Origin: Glossina fuscipes
Taxonomy: Eukaryota; Arthropoda; Insecta; Diptera; Glossinidae
DNA length: 64,000 nt
Direction: 5' to 3'
Assembly: GCF_014805625.2 (NCBI RefSeq)
Contig: NW_023998564.1
Coordinates: 2,638,680 to 2,702,679, forward strand
Shown here: positions 48,906-60,841 of the stretch, piece by piece
Numbering within the stretch: the stretch's first letter is position 1
How the letters are laid out: each line of letters begins with the position of its first letter
The notes under the pieces: generated by a model
What the model was told of the DNA's origin: nothing
What the model saw: only the letters and a program-made list of their open reading frames with translations
The model's database searches: none
Program-made: the position numbers and the translations under genes

Positions 48906-50535
48906 CCCGCATAGCATTTTATATTCAATTGAATATAAAATGGTTATTGGTTGGTTTAACTTTTACAATCTCATTAAAGGTATTTGCGTTAAGAGTTCTT
49001 AACGACTTCACTTGTTGGCATTTTTTAAATGCCATCCAAAATTGAAAATAATGTAAATGAATTCATATAAAGGTAAAGATTAAAAGAAGCACGCGAAAAT
49101 AATAAACTACTTAAAAAGCAGATTGAAGCAGAAAGTTATCTTTATTAACTATAACCTAAGATATATAAGTAAAGTTGGCAAACATGTGCAGTTCCTTTTG
49201 GGCGTTGCTTGGTGGCCTTTTTTCCGTAAAGTTGTAAATTTATACGTTAACAGTTAAGCAATTGCGACTATTTTACCGTAAGCAAAATTGAGCCATTCCT
49301 AATTATAATTTGAGATCTCTAGTATGCTAAAAACTATATTACACAATTTCGTATTTAAAACTTTTAATTATTTTTTTTTTTTTTTTGGTTGGGCCTCTTC
49401 CACCCTTCCTAATGAAATTTTAATCCCCATAAGAATGGAGACACCGGGATAGGAAAGGAACGGCTACGACTCTGTCTAAGGGTTACAAAAACAGATAAAA
49501 ATTTTCAGAGAAGTCATAAAGTAATCAAATTGTCATTAAAAATGTGCAACAGAATGTGATTGCATCCCTATTTTGACAACTTCTCCATTTACAATTTAAT
49601 CATGTTTATATGGTAATTAGAGGTGTTCGTTCATTCACGTTGATTTTTATCTACTTCGACTAATCTAAATGGAATTATTGGATTCTTATAGCTTAAACCA
49701 CTTCTGGCTGGATTATATTGTATGAATTCGTATACACGCAATGTCCAGAAATACTTAAGATAGACTTACACTTTGCTCCATCGAACCAGTTTTATTAATC
49801 AAAATTAACAAATATAAGCATCTCTATCCATATTTCCATCTGTTCACTTGTTTATCTGCCCATATATCCTTTGACTGGTACGTCCTTCTGGTCTTTTGCT
49901 CGTCTGTCCGTCTGTCCATCCGTCCATCCATGTGCTCATCTGTCTGTGTCCCCATTTGTGAGCACGTCTGAAACTTGGTACGTTAAATACTCTAATTCAT
50001 GAAAGAACTACAATAAAAATGGGTTGTATCGGACTATTTCCACGATCACTGCTCATATGAAATATTGAAATTTCAATTTTCATTTGTATTTCTGACAACG
50101 TATCAATAAAGTGTGGAAAATTCGTGTGGAAAGCAACCCCTTCCCGGTAGAGAGTATTTTTAGTCTTTTATAATGAAAACTGTATTTTGACATTAATTGT
50201 CATTGATTTGAACTACCTATATCTATTTGATCGATTCCTAAGAGTCCGTTTAGCATCTCTCACAAAAAATTGGCTTTGATGTGGCAAAAACACTTCATTT
50301 TTAATTGTCTCTAGTTAGGGAAACTGCAATGTATTAAGCGAATTCCTGTCTAACAGTTGACCTTGCCGAGCCATAACATTTTAATTTGTTTTACTTATAT
50401 TACTTCGAAAATGTTCTGACAACATTTTATTTATGACAATTTTACTATGTGTATGTAAATGTATGTAATACAAATAAACATATAGTTTATAATAATTTGT
50501 ATAATAACCATAATTTTTTCTTTGCACCCTTATAG
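48906..50535. other. Non-coding stretch with a repeat copy
   Basis: 49780-50160 carries a GTCTGTCCGTCTGTCCATCC tract with GAAACTTGGTACG and GGTTGTATCGGACTATTTCC, a dispersed-repeat copy. The rest is featureless, ending in a pyrimidine tract and TTATAG acceptor at 50535. Confidence 0.5.
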
Positions 50536-50861
50536 CTTAATTTGTGCTTTTTACGGGAAGTGTGCAATACGAGAAATTTGATAGAAAAGCTTGGAAACAG
50601 CTTAGTTTAGTTGAAATATTGATAATTAACTTAAGCACATTGTTCAACGAAACCAAGTACATGGAAATCATCATTATTGAGTATCTAACGCCGCCAGCAA
50701 CAAAGCGACGAAATTTTGTGGAAAGAAGAAAATCACCCACCAACAATTGCTATACAAAAATGTTCACCCGCCAAAGTTTTGTGTTCTTAGTATTAGCGGT
50801 TTTATTAGATGTAATAAGCAGTGTTTATACAGGACCAGTTTCTACCACCACACAAGCTGAG
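50536..50861 (+). CDS. Candidate coding exon with signal peptide (secreted protein, unidentified)
   Basis: A good acceptor (TTTTTTCTTTGCACCCTTATAG) precedes, and the consensus donor GAG|GTAAGT follows. Within it, ATG at 50760 in the fly-preferred context ACAAAAATG opens MFTRQSFVFLVLAVLLDVIS and then SVYTGPVSTTTQAE. That is 34 residues: short basic start, hydrophobic core about 7-19, a plausible cleavage near Ser21-Val22, and a Thr-rich start of a mature protein, ending exactly in phase 0. An in-frame ATG at 50661 would add 33 residues and bury the signal. I do not recognise the family, and the following exon is not identified (52404 is one weak option). Upstream leaders at 25.2 and 39.9 kb may belong to it. 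Confidence 0.4.
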
Positions 50862-51359
50862 GTAAGTAAACATTTGTTTTTTTTTTCTATCTTCAAAATT
50901 TGCGGGGAAGTTACCTTTACGGTTTATTCTTTTAAAACATTAAAAAGATCTTTTAAATTCCAAAACATACAGAGAAATTATAGTAGCGTCAACTGTGCAA
51001 ACTTACATCGGTCATTCCAAATTTTTTGTTTAGTTGTTGATGTATTTGTTCTGTCTTCCATTTGTCTTTAAAATTTAGTTTATACAATGGATGCAGAAAA
51101 CCTGTTTGAAGAAGAAAAATTGTTTGAAGAACTCAAACCAATAAGAATTTCCACAACTCTTTCAGATTTAGTTATGGCTCACTTAATAAGACATTTTATT
51201 AATCAGATATATATAGAATCGTATAAAATTAAATTAGTTTTAATCTTCTTAGTAATAATATACAAAAGAACTTCATGAAATTAATGCTTTCCTGAATTAA
51301 AGATTCTTCGTCGAATTTTCCTGCTGCAAATTTATCCCAAAAAGGATTGTACCTGACCT

Positions 51360-51665
51360 AAGGTGAAACTAGTAAGACCATAGTAGGACAGAGCCTCTTT
51401 ATATCATTTCGCTCATTCGAAAAAATGATCCGAACCGAATCATTTTCAATAGGATTAGGCCAAAACCCGTCGGTATACCAAATTTTATCAGAAATTGAAA
51501 ATCAATACAAGAATCCATGATTTGCCGGACGGATAGGCTTGGATCAATTCAGAAAGTGATCGGTACAATGAAAGATAGCTTCATCAAAAGTCATTCTGAA
51601 TGTTGCATACACGTGCACATACTTTATATGCTCTTATACCACAAGTGGTGGGATTACACATGCAT
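51360..51665 (+). repeat. Dispersed fly repeat copy
   Basis: The segment shares the CCGAACCGAATCATTTTCAA, TCGGTATACCAAATTTTATC and GGATCAATTCAGAAAGTGAT phrases of the family. Confidence 0.6.
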
Positions 51666-52049
51666 TTTGAAAATCCAGTTTTTCTTTTTATAATAAAAAG
51701 CGTTTAACCATTAGCATGAAAAAAGTAGTAATTTAACGAAGAAGGAAACTGACTTAGTATCAATATAAAGCAAATAAATTCATTGTGCAATAAGCATTTA
51801 TATATAAACTCAGTTTGCTTGTTAACAAATGTGGTGTAACGTTTCTAATGTCGGCTCAAATATCATAATTTTAGACTTTGTGCATATTTTGTTCATTTTC
51901 AAATAATGCAACCATTCAACGTCATCATCATGATTATTTTCAGCAGGAATTGTCTCTTTTTACAAAACATAAGCTGCGAACAATTAAAACCATTACACTT
52001 AACTTTAAATAAATGTTAAGGCTAAGGTTAATAAATATATAAAAAAAAA

Positions 52050-52092
52050 CATATACATATATATATATACATATATATATATATATGTATAT
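52050..52092. repeat. TA microsatellite
   Basis: (TA)n with CATATA interruptions. Confidence 0.85.
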
Positions 52093-53599
52093 GGGAGTGT
52101 CTCTATCTATCTATGCTTATTGCAGTCATACAAATACCTTAGAACAAGTCACGGGTATATTGAATGGAATTAAAAGCCAAATTAAACATGCAATTTTTTT
52201 TGCGCAAACTGCTGACAATTAGTGATATTAGGATTCATATGAGTTTTAAATGGTACATATATACATATATGCATTGCATATTAGACGTCAATTTATTCGG
52301 AAAACGTACAAGTTCAACACACAGTAAACACATTCAAAAAAACAAGAACTAACTTATGTAATACAAATCTTATCTGGTATCTAAATTAACTTGTATAATA
52401 TAGGGTGTGTTCGGTGTAGTGGGCAAGATGTCCGACGTTTAAACGGAAAGCCCATCATCGATTCCATCATCCTTAGTGCCTCCACCGAAGTATAAGAATA
52501 GCACAAATACAACCTCTGTAAATTAAAAAAAAAAATCTAAAACTAAAAGACTAATACTCACATTCAGGTAGTTGACCATTTTTAAATTGCTGGTCACCGA
52601 AACTGCAATTCGTCCTTTCAGCTACCTTTTCTATAAATCGGTTTTTTATCGCCTAATTTTTTATTAATGTATAGTTCTATTGCACCCTAGGCAATATGCT
52701 TTTAATATATCCCACATCAAAGTATCGATGACCTCTGCCATTGAAAGTACGTATGAGCTAAGAATATGGTGTTAGCTTGAAGTGCAATGGTTTATGCTGG
52801 TACATTCATAAGCAAGTGCGTCAAGTACAAGTAATCGTGCTTAAGATTAAGGCTTAATTAGCTTTCATCGGTGACAAGAACTTCGGGTGGAAAGTAATAA
52901 TTTTCTCTATTGTGTGCACCAAGGACTCAAACCGCTTTGGCCCAAGATTTTAATTAGTCTTCATTTCTTTAATTAATTATTATTATCTGCTATGCTTGTT
53001 CAATTTCACCGCAAAAATATACTTTTGCTAGAAGCATAAACAAAAATGCACATCACTGTCGACATTCTCGCCTACAACCTCAGTTACGGTAATTTGTGAA
53101 ACTTATGTGTATGTTACTACTTAAAAAGTTCTTAATTATATTTCTGCTAGTAGAATGAAAGTGATATTTCTGTATAAAATCATAAGAGAAAACACGCAAA
53201 GTACTATATCCGGACTTATTAATGCTTGCAACCGGGAAATGAAAATTGGTAGGAGAGGTCGCGATCCTGCACGAATAATTTTATAATGACGTTGTGCGTA
53301 TGTGGCGATCATCCCAGAAAAAAGATAAAACCGGAATTCACTTTTGTTAGGAATTGCTCCGCGAATTGAACAGTGGAGTAAACTTATGAGTTCGAACTTC
53401 GTGCTCTCTAATTGCAAATTCCGATTTCGAATTTACGTACATAATATGCTTTTGAAAATTTCCAATCAAATGTCGTAAACCACGACAAAAGAATCCGAAA
53501 TATGCTATTCTTATAACTATAAATCGATTCAAAAAAATCAGAGAGTTTGAAACGTGGGAAAGATTGCCCTTGTTACTAAACATTTGACTATTGACTTTT

Positions 53600-53725
53600 G
53601 CCTCAGCTGAATTTCTTACAGGTTATAGCCTCATAGCCAAGCAGATAAAAGATTCGACTAACAACTGGAATTTCTTGGATTCAAACCTCAGTGGAGTTTG
53701 AGTATATTTGATCTTAGCTATGGTG
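53600..53725 (+). mobile_element. SINE head relative (tRNA-like)
   Basis: CATAGCCAAGCAGATAAAAG, ATTCGACTAACAACT and the B-box-like TTGGATTCAAACCTCAG match the head of the 14.0-kb SINE. The body diverges after about 53705. It is a truncated copy or a different subfamily. Confidence 0.55.
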
Positions 53726-53934
53726 AATGGTCAGCCGATAAATATCACTTACTGATTTATTAAATATTCACTGCAGCACGTCTTTGACATTCTAAAAGTA
53801 CTAACGGATCTGCTAAAACAAGGAATTCAAATAAAACATTAACACAAAGAAATTTATATTTCTATACATGTATAGAAGAGAACATGGATTGCCCGCTAAT
53901 ACATTGTACATACCATCAACAAGTAAAAGAAAGT

Positions 53935-54160
53935 AAGCAGGGCCCACTATTAGATACTCGATCAACAGCATCCTGCTTAGTGCACTTGTTCATGTAACAT
54001 GCCGATATACAAAATTTCATCCAATTATCTCAAAACCTGTAAGTTCATTATAAACATATAAGAATGACATACCGACAGACAGGCTTTGATCGACACAAAA
54101 ACTAATTCTGGGTGTTTTGTACGTCTACACAAACTTAGTATAATGATGTTAGGGCATAAA
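53935..54160 (+). repeat. Dispersed fly repeat copy
   Basis: CAAAATTTCATCCAATTATC, TCAAAACCTGTAAG, ATACCGACAGACAGGC and GATCGACACAAAAACTAATT follow the family order. Confidence 0.55.
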
Positions 54161-54389
54161 AATTGTCCTATGTAGGTGAGTTTTTAGAATCCGAGAATAT
54201 CGTAGGATTTGTCCTGCTGTTCAATAATATGAAAAAGTTTCGTATATATAAGCATGTAAACAAGTTAAGAAATGCACATTTGTGAGATAACATGCAATTC
54301 ATTAGTATTAACTTCTATAATAACCGAGGGTCACTGAAAGTGAAAAATAAATTATTTTATTGTGTATTTGCGTTATTTTTTCATTTTTA

Positions 54390-55215
54390 TATCCATCACT
54401 GAAGGATGAGGGGAATGTTCATTTTATCAAAATGTTTGCAACGGCCAGGAAGTAGCATCAGAGACCCCACAAAGTACATATATTCTTGATCAGAATCGAT
54501 TTAAGCCTGTGTAATCCCTGTTGTAAAAATTCTGCTGAACACAAAAATGAAGCTGTCGGCTTCAAATTTGGCAGAAGCATTGGAAGTTCTTACACGCGGG
54601 TTGGTATTTTAAATGGTTCAATTCGGTCGAAGGCCACGCTCACAGTATCGCGTAAACTGAGAATACCTCTGGTTTTCAAAAGGAGTGAAAATGTATTTTT
54701 TCCTCATTGTTCAAAAACTACGGGAAATAAATATAAAAAAATTTGAATGCCTATTCTATGGACGATGCTGTAACATTCGTACAAAAAAATGAACAAAATT
54801 GACCATCCAAACATTATAGTGAACCAAACTTAAATTGTTTTTTCACGACCTTTATAACGCGCAGAAACAAGCTTCAAAAACCGTATAGAGTATACAAATT
54901 TTTGGTCAGTTTCAAATTTAGAATACATCCAAACATACTCGCTTGTTCATCTGACCATCCGCCTGTTTGCGCAACTTTGTACTATTTGTGGTAAACGTTC
55001 TCCCGTTAGCGAAAATGAAGATATTGCCTACAAATTTGTAAAAGAATTTGGAATTTGGCACGCCTACAACGCTCACACGCGTATACGACGACGTTTGCTG
55101 TGAAAATAGAAAAAATCAGCTGCGCCCACTCCTTATTATGGAGCATGAAAGTTTTGTTGTTTTATTTCTTTTGCCTTTTTTAGGATAACGGTGATGGGTG
55201 TAAAAATTTCGTTCC
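54390..55215 (+). repeat. Long dispersed repeat copy
   Basis: The copy includes TTGATCAGAATCGATTTAAG, AAGCTGTCGGCTTC, TTTGGCAGAAGCATTGG and GGTTCAATTCGGTC, ending with GATAACGGTGATGGGTGTAA. The 86-codon open frame at 54486-54746 is inside this repeat and is not taken as a gene. Confidence 0.5.
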
Positions 55216-56160
55216 AAACGAACTTAACTTTTTTACTTATTTTGGATGAGTGCTCTTATAAGCTTTTGTATACGCCTTTTATATATTGTAAAAGAATGTG
55301 TAATCACTGTTCATGAACAAGATTGTGTGTATGAGCAACAGACACATATATTCTTTTTTTTTTGCTGTTGGAATACATTGACATCTAAATTATTATTAGT
55401 GCTTTTGTAAATTAAAAAATAAAAATCTTTCAAGCTGTACAATAAATTCCATGATTCATAAAAGATGTATTTCATGTTCATACACACCAACTAAATACAT
55501 CTCACCATCTCTGATAATATATACAAAAATTTACAAAATGCTTTTTTATATAATAATAAAGGGCGCGTCTATTGCCCGACCATGATTATTGAACTTACAA
55601 AAGAATTTACTGCTCACTGCCGTACTTCCGATTAATATCTATCTCTACTATACATTGTTAGTTGACGTACAACAAAGCCAAGTCGGCAGACCCGGCCCGA
55701 AGTCGCAAGTCCTCAGTCGGAGCATACCATATTTTAATTACGATAATTGTGCGGTCGTAGCTATAGTGAGTGCTCGTCGGTAAACGCATAACACTTCCTT
55801 ACTGATCAACGACCCCCTACCCCTTCTCTCCACAATACTTTGTGGCCATCACCATAGATACACCATCCACCGTCCACCCTATATACTAATAGGTGGCATC
55901 CACTGACCGATTGGCCATATTTATATATATATACACAAAATAAAAAAACAAATGTAAGTTGTAAATTAAAAATTTAACTGCTGTACTTGTGAGTAGCTAA
56001 AGTAGCCACGAAACATAGTTAAGCACTCGCATGTTGACATAAGAACTTTTCGCTCTTAATTTTGTGAAAATTTTGAGAACAAAGGGAATAGTTTCTCTTA
56101 ACTTATTTTAAAATCTCGCAGCGCCTGACTATACACATGTACATATATATGTACATATAT
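55215..56160. other. Non-coding stretch
   Basis: 55690-55860 resembles the end block of the 36.86-kb repeat (GTCGTAGCTATAGTGAGTGC, CGCATAACACTTCC). TA runs occur at 55921-55935. If the ema gene continues left, this is its first intron. Confidence 0.45.
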
Positions 56161-56166
56161 ATATAC

Positions 56167-56307
56167 ATTTTGAGGTATAAAATTTTTTTCTAAAATACTA
56201 TGTAAATAATTTAGATGTTCCAACGATAAACGGTTTTTTGGTTTATTCCAAGCGTCACCTAACCAACTCCGACTACGAAACATTTTTCTTCTCGAGTTTT
56301 TGCCCAT
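56167..56307 (-). CDS. ema: First coding exon of the Ema/CLEC16A orthologue
   Basis: The minus frame encodes MGKNSRRK then MFRSRSWLGDAWNKPKNR and LSLEHLNYLHSILEKN, followed by FIPQN. The second part matches the N-terminus of CLEC16A/Ema proteins (Met-Phe-x-Arg-Ser-Arg-Ser-Trp, then Ser-Leu-x-His-Leu-x-Tyr-Leu and Lys-Asn). The family start is probably the ATG at 56283; the upstream ATG at 56307 is in frame and also in good context (GAAAAATGG). Ema is an endosomal/Golgi membrane-associated protein that works with class C VPS/HOPS in endosome maturation and autophagy. The only nearby donor is a weak GTATAT after FIPQN, inside a TA tract, and no second exon is seen to the left. So either the intron is long, the exon lies in the 48.5-kb gap or outside, or this is a fragment. 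Upstream, an AATCAGCTGTAA E-box-like element (minus, about 56417-56406) suits a housekeeping promoter. Confidence 0.7.
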
Positions 56308-57199
56308 TTTTCACTGGTTTTTTTTTCTATTAATTTCGTTTCAATTTTTCCGCCTTTCAACCACAAATGCAATTTTATAATTTTAATCCGAAAACGTTCT
56401 TCAAATTACAGCTGATTTTGGTATTGCGCATCTAAATGGTTTTTTTATAAATTGAAAATAAACCGACACGCAACTAAATAGTTGTGTTTATAAATTGAAA
56501 TTTACAACCTGTAGTATACGCCAATCCGTAGTTCGACAGAGAGCAGTAAACTCTTTGGAAATTCAACATATATGTGTATATTCTCTGCCATCTCCAAAAA
56601 GAAAGAAAAATTTATGGCTAAATGCTGGCTATAATGCGTACGTAATGTTAATAAACCCGTGAGACGGTACACGTTGACACCTACTTGCTTGTTTCTTATT
56701 GAATAATTTACACAATAAAATAAAAGTTTTATTATATCGACATTAAACAAAAAGAAAAGCTTATCAGAAATGGGTATTATTTGTTTAAAAGCAATAGCCG
56801 TATTCTGAGCAACATCACAGAAACACCACAAATATTAATATTTTTAGTTCCCGTCCTAAAAATACCAGAAATTGGGCTTTCTCTCCGTATAAGGCTTGCC
56901 ATTTATGATAACTCCGGTATGTGTTAAGACCAATGCGATCCAAATTCCCTGCCGTCAATTCTTTTACTAAATTGATGCTATGGACTAACTTTCATCATAA
57001 AATATTAAAAATTATGCCTTCTTCTTAGGTGCTTACTATTTACGACAAATCTTAATTTAGTAGCGAAATAGAGCCATGTGCTTCAAATTTGATCTACTTA
57101 GTTTTTATGTCAAATTACTATCATGAAAAAATTTTCATCATAAAATATTAGCACATAGGCTTTTTCCACATAGAGATTCCTTTTACTGCAGTGCTATCC

Positions 57200-57690
57200 A
57201 AAAAATAGATCCACATAGTCAAATACGGTAAGGTTGATATCTTCGCCCATTTGCTATTATGAACCAGTCTGTAACATGAAATGTTGAAAATTAGACCGTT
57301 TTACTGTACAAATATTCAGGTATCGTAGGAACGATTGTATGAAAAAGCGTTCAAAAAATTAACCCAGCGTAACCAAATATTTATTCCCTTTTTACAACAT
57401 CGAAATACTATTACTCAGTCACTTTTGTCGAGATATTTTTAAAATTGCAACTTTTTTCCATATAACAACTCTTCAAAAGTAAGCTATTGTATGGGAAAGG
57501 GTGATCGAAAAAGTGTCCGCATACGAGATTTATCTCAATATATCTCAAAGATTGCAACCTGTAGTTTGAACGAAGAAAACATCAGACGGACAAGAAAATT
57601 TATATTCAGATAATCGATCAATATAATGAAAGATGTTGTACGTCCTTCTGGCTGTTACACTGATTATAACCTGGTATAGGGTATAAAAAC
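57200..57690 (+). repeat. Dispersed fly repeat copy
   Basis: The copy includes TATCTCAAAGATTGCAACCT, GTAGTTTGAACGAAG, AGACGGACAAGAAAATTTA, TGTACGTCCTTCTGGCTGTT and GGTATAGGGTATAAA, the last being the family's usual end. Confidence 0.65.
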
Positions 57691-60600
57691 ACAAATGCTC
57701 AAAACGTCTCACAAAAAGCTACGATGGACCCTATCCTAGTTTCGTCTTAAGCCGAATAAAGTTTATTCTTTTTTTTCTTACCTTTTAAACCTCCTTTGCC
57801 TTAGTTTCTTCTTAACACAACTTGTACAGCGTTCTTCATTCAATTTTGGATGTTAAGTAAACGATTCGAAATTAAACCGTCTCATGGGTACTTCTTTCCT
57901 CAATTTTAAAGTTAATAAAATTTTTTACATACGTTTCTATTTAATTACAGATATTTTTCTTCTGCTCATTTGTACAGAGTCATTGATTTTTATTTTTCCG
58001 AATTAAAATGCGTGTAACATGCAAGCATGAAATTTTTATTCCCTTTTCTATTTAGAGTTCAAAAATAAAATGAATAATACATGCACGTCCGCCACTAGGG
58101 AATTCAAGTGTAATTATTTTATGCTTGAGCTGAATCGTATGGCGGCCAGAGGCACCAATGTGGAAACAATCACAATTTAGTTTGACATTTATGTAAACCT
58201 GAATGCTTCCTAAAATGCAAATAAAAAAGCAAATCTTTATATATCCCAAGCCATGGAGGATTCTAAAGGCCTAATAATGCGTTTTACAATTACGTTTTAC
58301 ATTTATGCACGATAATTTCACGTCGGGAATTTTTTTATTAAGCCCAAGACATTGTCACTGTGTTTTATGTGTGAAAGCTTTTATTAAACGTAAATCTTCT
58401 ATTAGAAGGTTTAATATTCCCGCACGTTGTCGGCTTATAGTTACAAAAGTATCATTGCTTGAATCTTTTACTCAATCATCTTAATTAATTCATGTAAGCT
58501 GGCTACTTTAGTTTCACATCTATACCATTGGGTGATAGTGCTAACCAATTTATTCAGAGACTAATAATGAGAAGATAAAAAACATAATTGTGAATGCCTG
58601 CTTAGCATTTATATGCAAGAAATGATGGAAATTAGATTTGAAATCAATTGAAATTTAAAGAAAATAAATACAATCTCCTAGTACGTATGATGCCAAGAGT
58701 TTATAAGAATCTATATGAAACTTTACATACATGTCTTCTGTGTAGATTTTATCAACTTCATCACATATCTTGAACGTTCTATGTCTCTGCTAGTTTGCTT
58801 ATATACATAAGTTCTATGTATAAGTTCTATATACAAAACGCACTGGAGCTTTTAGTTCTTCTTGCTGTTTTGCATAGTTTTTCAACACTTACGCTCACTT
58901 TCACTCGCTTTATCACTATTTTGATAGTACTTGAAGTATAGAACTCGAGGAATTGTGAGGGAATTGGAAATGTTAATATTAGGTAGCGTATGGCTACCTA
59001 ATGTTAACTGGCTTAAACATCATTCGAACAAATCCTAAAAGCAAAAACACGGATCGTCTGATAAATAAACGTTCGAATTGGCGGCATTATAAGCGGGCGG
59101 AGTAATGAAAGAACCCACCTGATAATGTATGAGCTTACTTTTGCACGCATGTTCGAACTTGTAGATACCGTTAAAAAGAGTACGCTTAAGAAGGAACAAA
59201 CAGCATGTGCGGATAATCAAAAGCCAAAAAACATGAACCAATGGTCATGAAAGGAAAGCTTTGTGCACTTGAAAATTGATGAAATAAATTGTTTATGGAT
59301 TTGCCCATAATCTACATCTATATAATCTATAGGCAGACGAATAGAGTGGAAAAATTGAGAGAGTGGATGTATGGACGGACAAAAACCTCGCCGAAAGTGC
59401 GGACAATAAAAAGCACAGAAAATTGAGATGAGTCGCGATGTCAATAGCCGAAGGCAATGAAAATGCCTTCTTCCAGTGCGACCAATTCGAGTGACAGATG
59501 AATGAACTGCCTTTGTGGCGATGCGCATACCGGAAAATCTACAGAAACACAGGAGCTAGTTAGTTGTTCTTATAAAACAGAGACGACAAGCTGTTAAAAA
59601 CGCTTGCCAGACCTTATGGTTGCAGAGCAGTTAACGGTCCAAGATTCTCGCGAATGATCAGCAGCAATTAATTGCGTTATTCTACTAACAAAATTTATGT
59701 TCCGGTACTAGAGAGCTCCATTAGCAAAGTTAAGTATTGACAAACTAAGAAAAAGTAAAAGAAGCCCAACTCAACGATCTTTCCCTTGGTAGAGGAATAC
59801 TTAGCTATGCCGCTACGAGGTCAATGGCTAGGGAAAAACTTGACTTGAACTAACGGGCATGCAAAGGAAATGGATAAAGCAAGGCAAGAATAAATTCAAA
59901 CTTTTTGCCATAGACTTTCTAATAAGTGTTTCTACGTGTTATAAAAGCAATGAAAAAATTTAAGTATATTTAAACTGCGATGGTAAATGTAAATAACATA
60001 GCAATAAAAACATATTAATCAGTGTATTCTTCAAGATTTTCAATCGTAATGCATAATTATATTGCTTTTGTTTCATTTCTATTCCAACGAAAAAAAAGTT
60101 TAATTTCTTTTTTTTTATTTTATTATAAATGGAAAGAATTTCATATATTGCATATACGAAACACAATAGAAAATCGATTAACACGTTCAAAAAAAGCGGA
60201 AATCAAACCTTGATAAAAACCACAACAACAATAACGAATAAGCTCAACTGCAATTAAAATTATGTGATTTTCTATTGAAATGCTTTCAACGTATAGTATA
60301 AAAAAGCAAAAAGAAACAAAAAAATAAAAATAAATAAATAATTTAAAAAATTTTTTTTTTAATTTTTGTCTAGAATGAAAATGTTTTCATTGGAGAGAAT
60401 TTAGTAAAATTTTTTTTTTTGCAAAAAACAATGACAATAGAAACGCATTGGAATCGACAGTCTGGCGATGATTGTTCATCCAAGTTCTACCTGTTTGTCT
60501 GATTATTTGGGAACCCAGTCTGTCTGTCTGTCTATCACCAAATAAATCTTTTGGTTCGATTTAAATTTAAAGTTTAATTTAAATTAAACTTAAAAGTGAC

Positions 60601-60788
60601 AGCTTGCCAAATCCCCCGGAGTCTAATCATCAACCCGTTAAGCATTTTTTTGGCCTCAACAATTACAGCAACTAACACGACTAGCACGCAACATATAATG
60701 TAATTTATTATTAGTTCATTTTTAATGAGTGTAGCGTAAAAAAAAAAAAAAAATTAATTGTAAATGTTCATGAGTTCAGGAGTAACGT

Positions 60789-60796
60789 AATATATA

Positions 60797-60836
<40 letters not shown>

Positions 60837-60841
60837 GTATG
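60789..60841. repeat. TA microsatellite, self-complementary
   Basis: Alternating TA with CATATA and GTATATGTATG edges; it can fold into a hairpin. Confidence 0.85.

Larger units (their letters stand above)
50862..53595. other. Non-coding stretch, perhaps intron of the secreted-protein candidate
   Basis: 51360-51680 is a dispersed-repeat copy (CGAACCGAATCATTTTCAAT, ACCAAATTTTATCAG, CCACAAGTGGTGGG). 52050-52092 is (TA)n. An open piece at 52404-52530 after TATAG reads GVFGVVGKMSDV then stop. No other gene signal. Confidence 0.4.

Noticed and set aside
48420..49045. Open frames of 141-185 codons across 48.4-49.0 kb
   Set aside because: They consist almost entirely of the 400-N gap and carry no coding evidence.
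50544..50760. Translation from 50544
   Set aside because: It would start at GTG, which is not a normal nuclear start codon; the first in-frame ATG is 50661 and the best context is 50760.
54486..54746. 86-residue protein at 54.5 kb
   Set aside because: It lies inside a dispersed repeat whose phrases recur elsewhere in the window.
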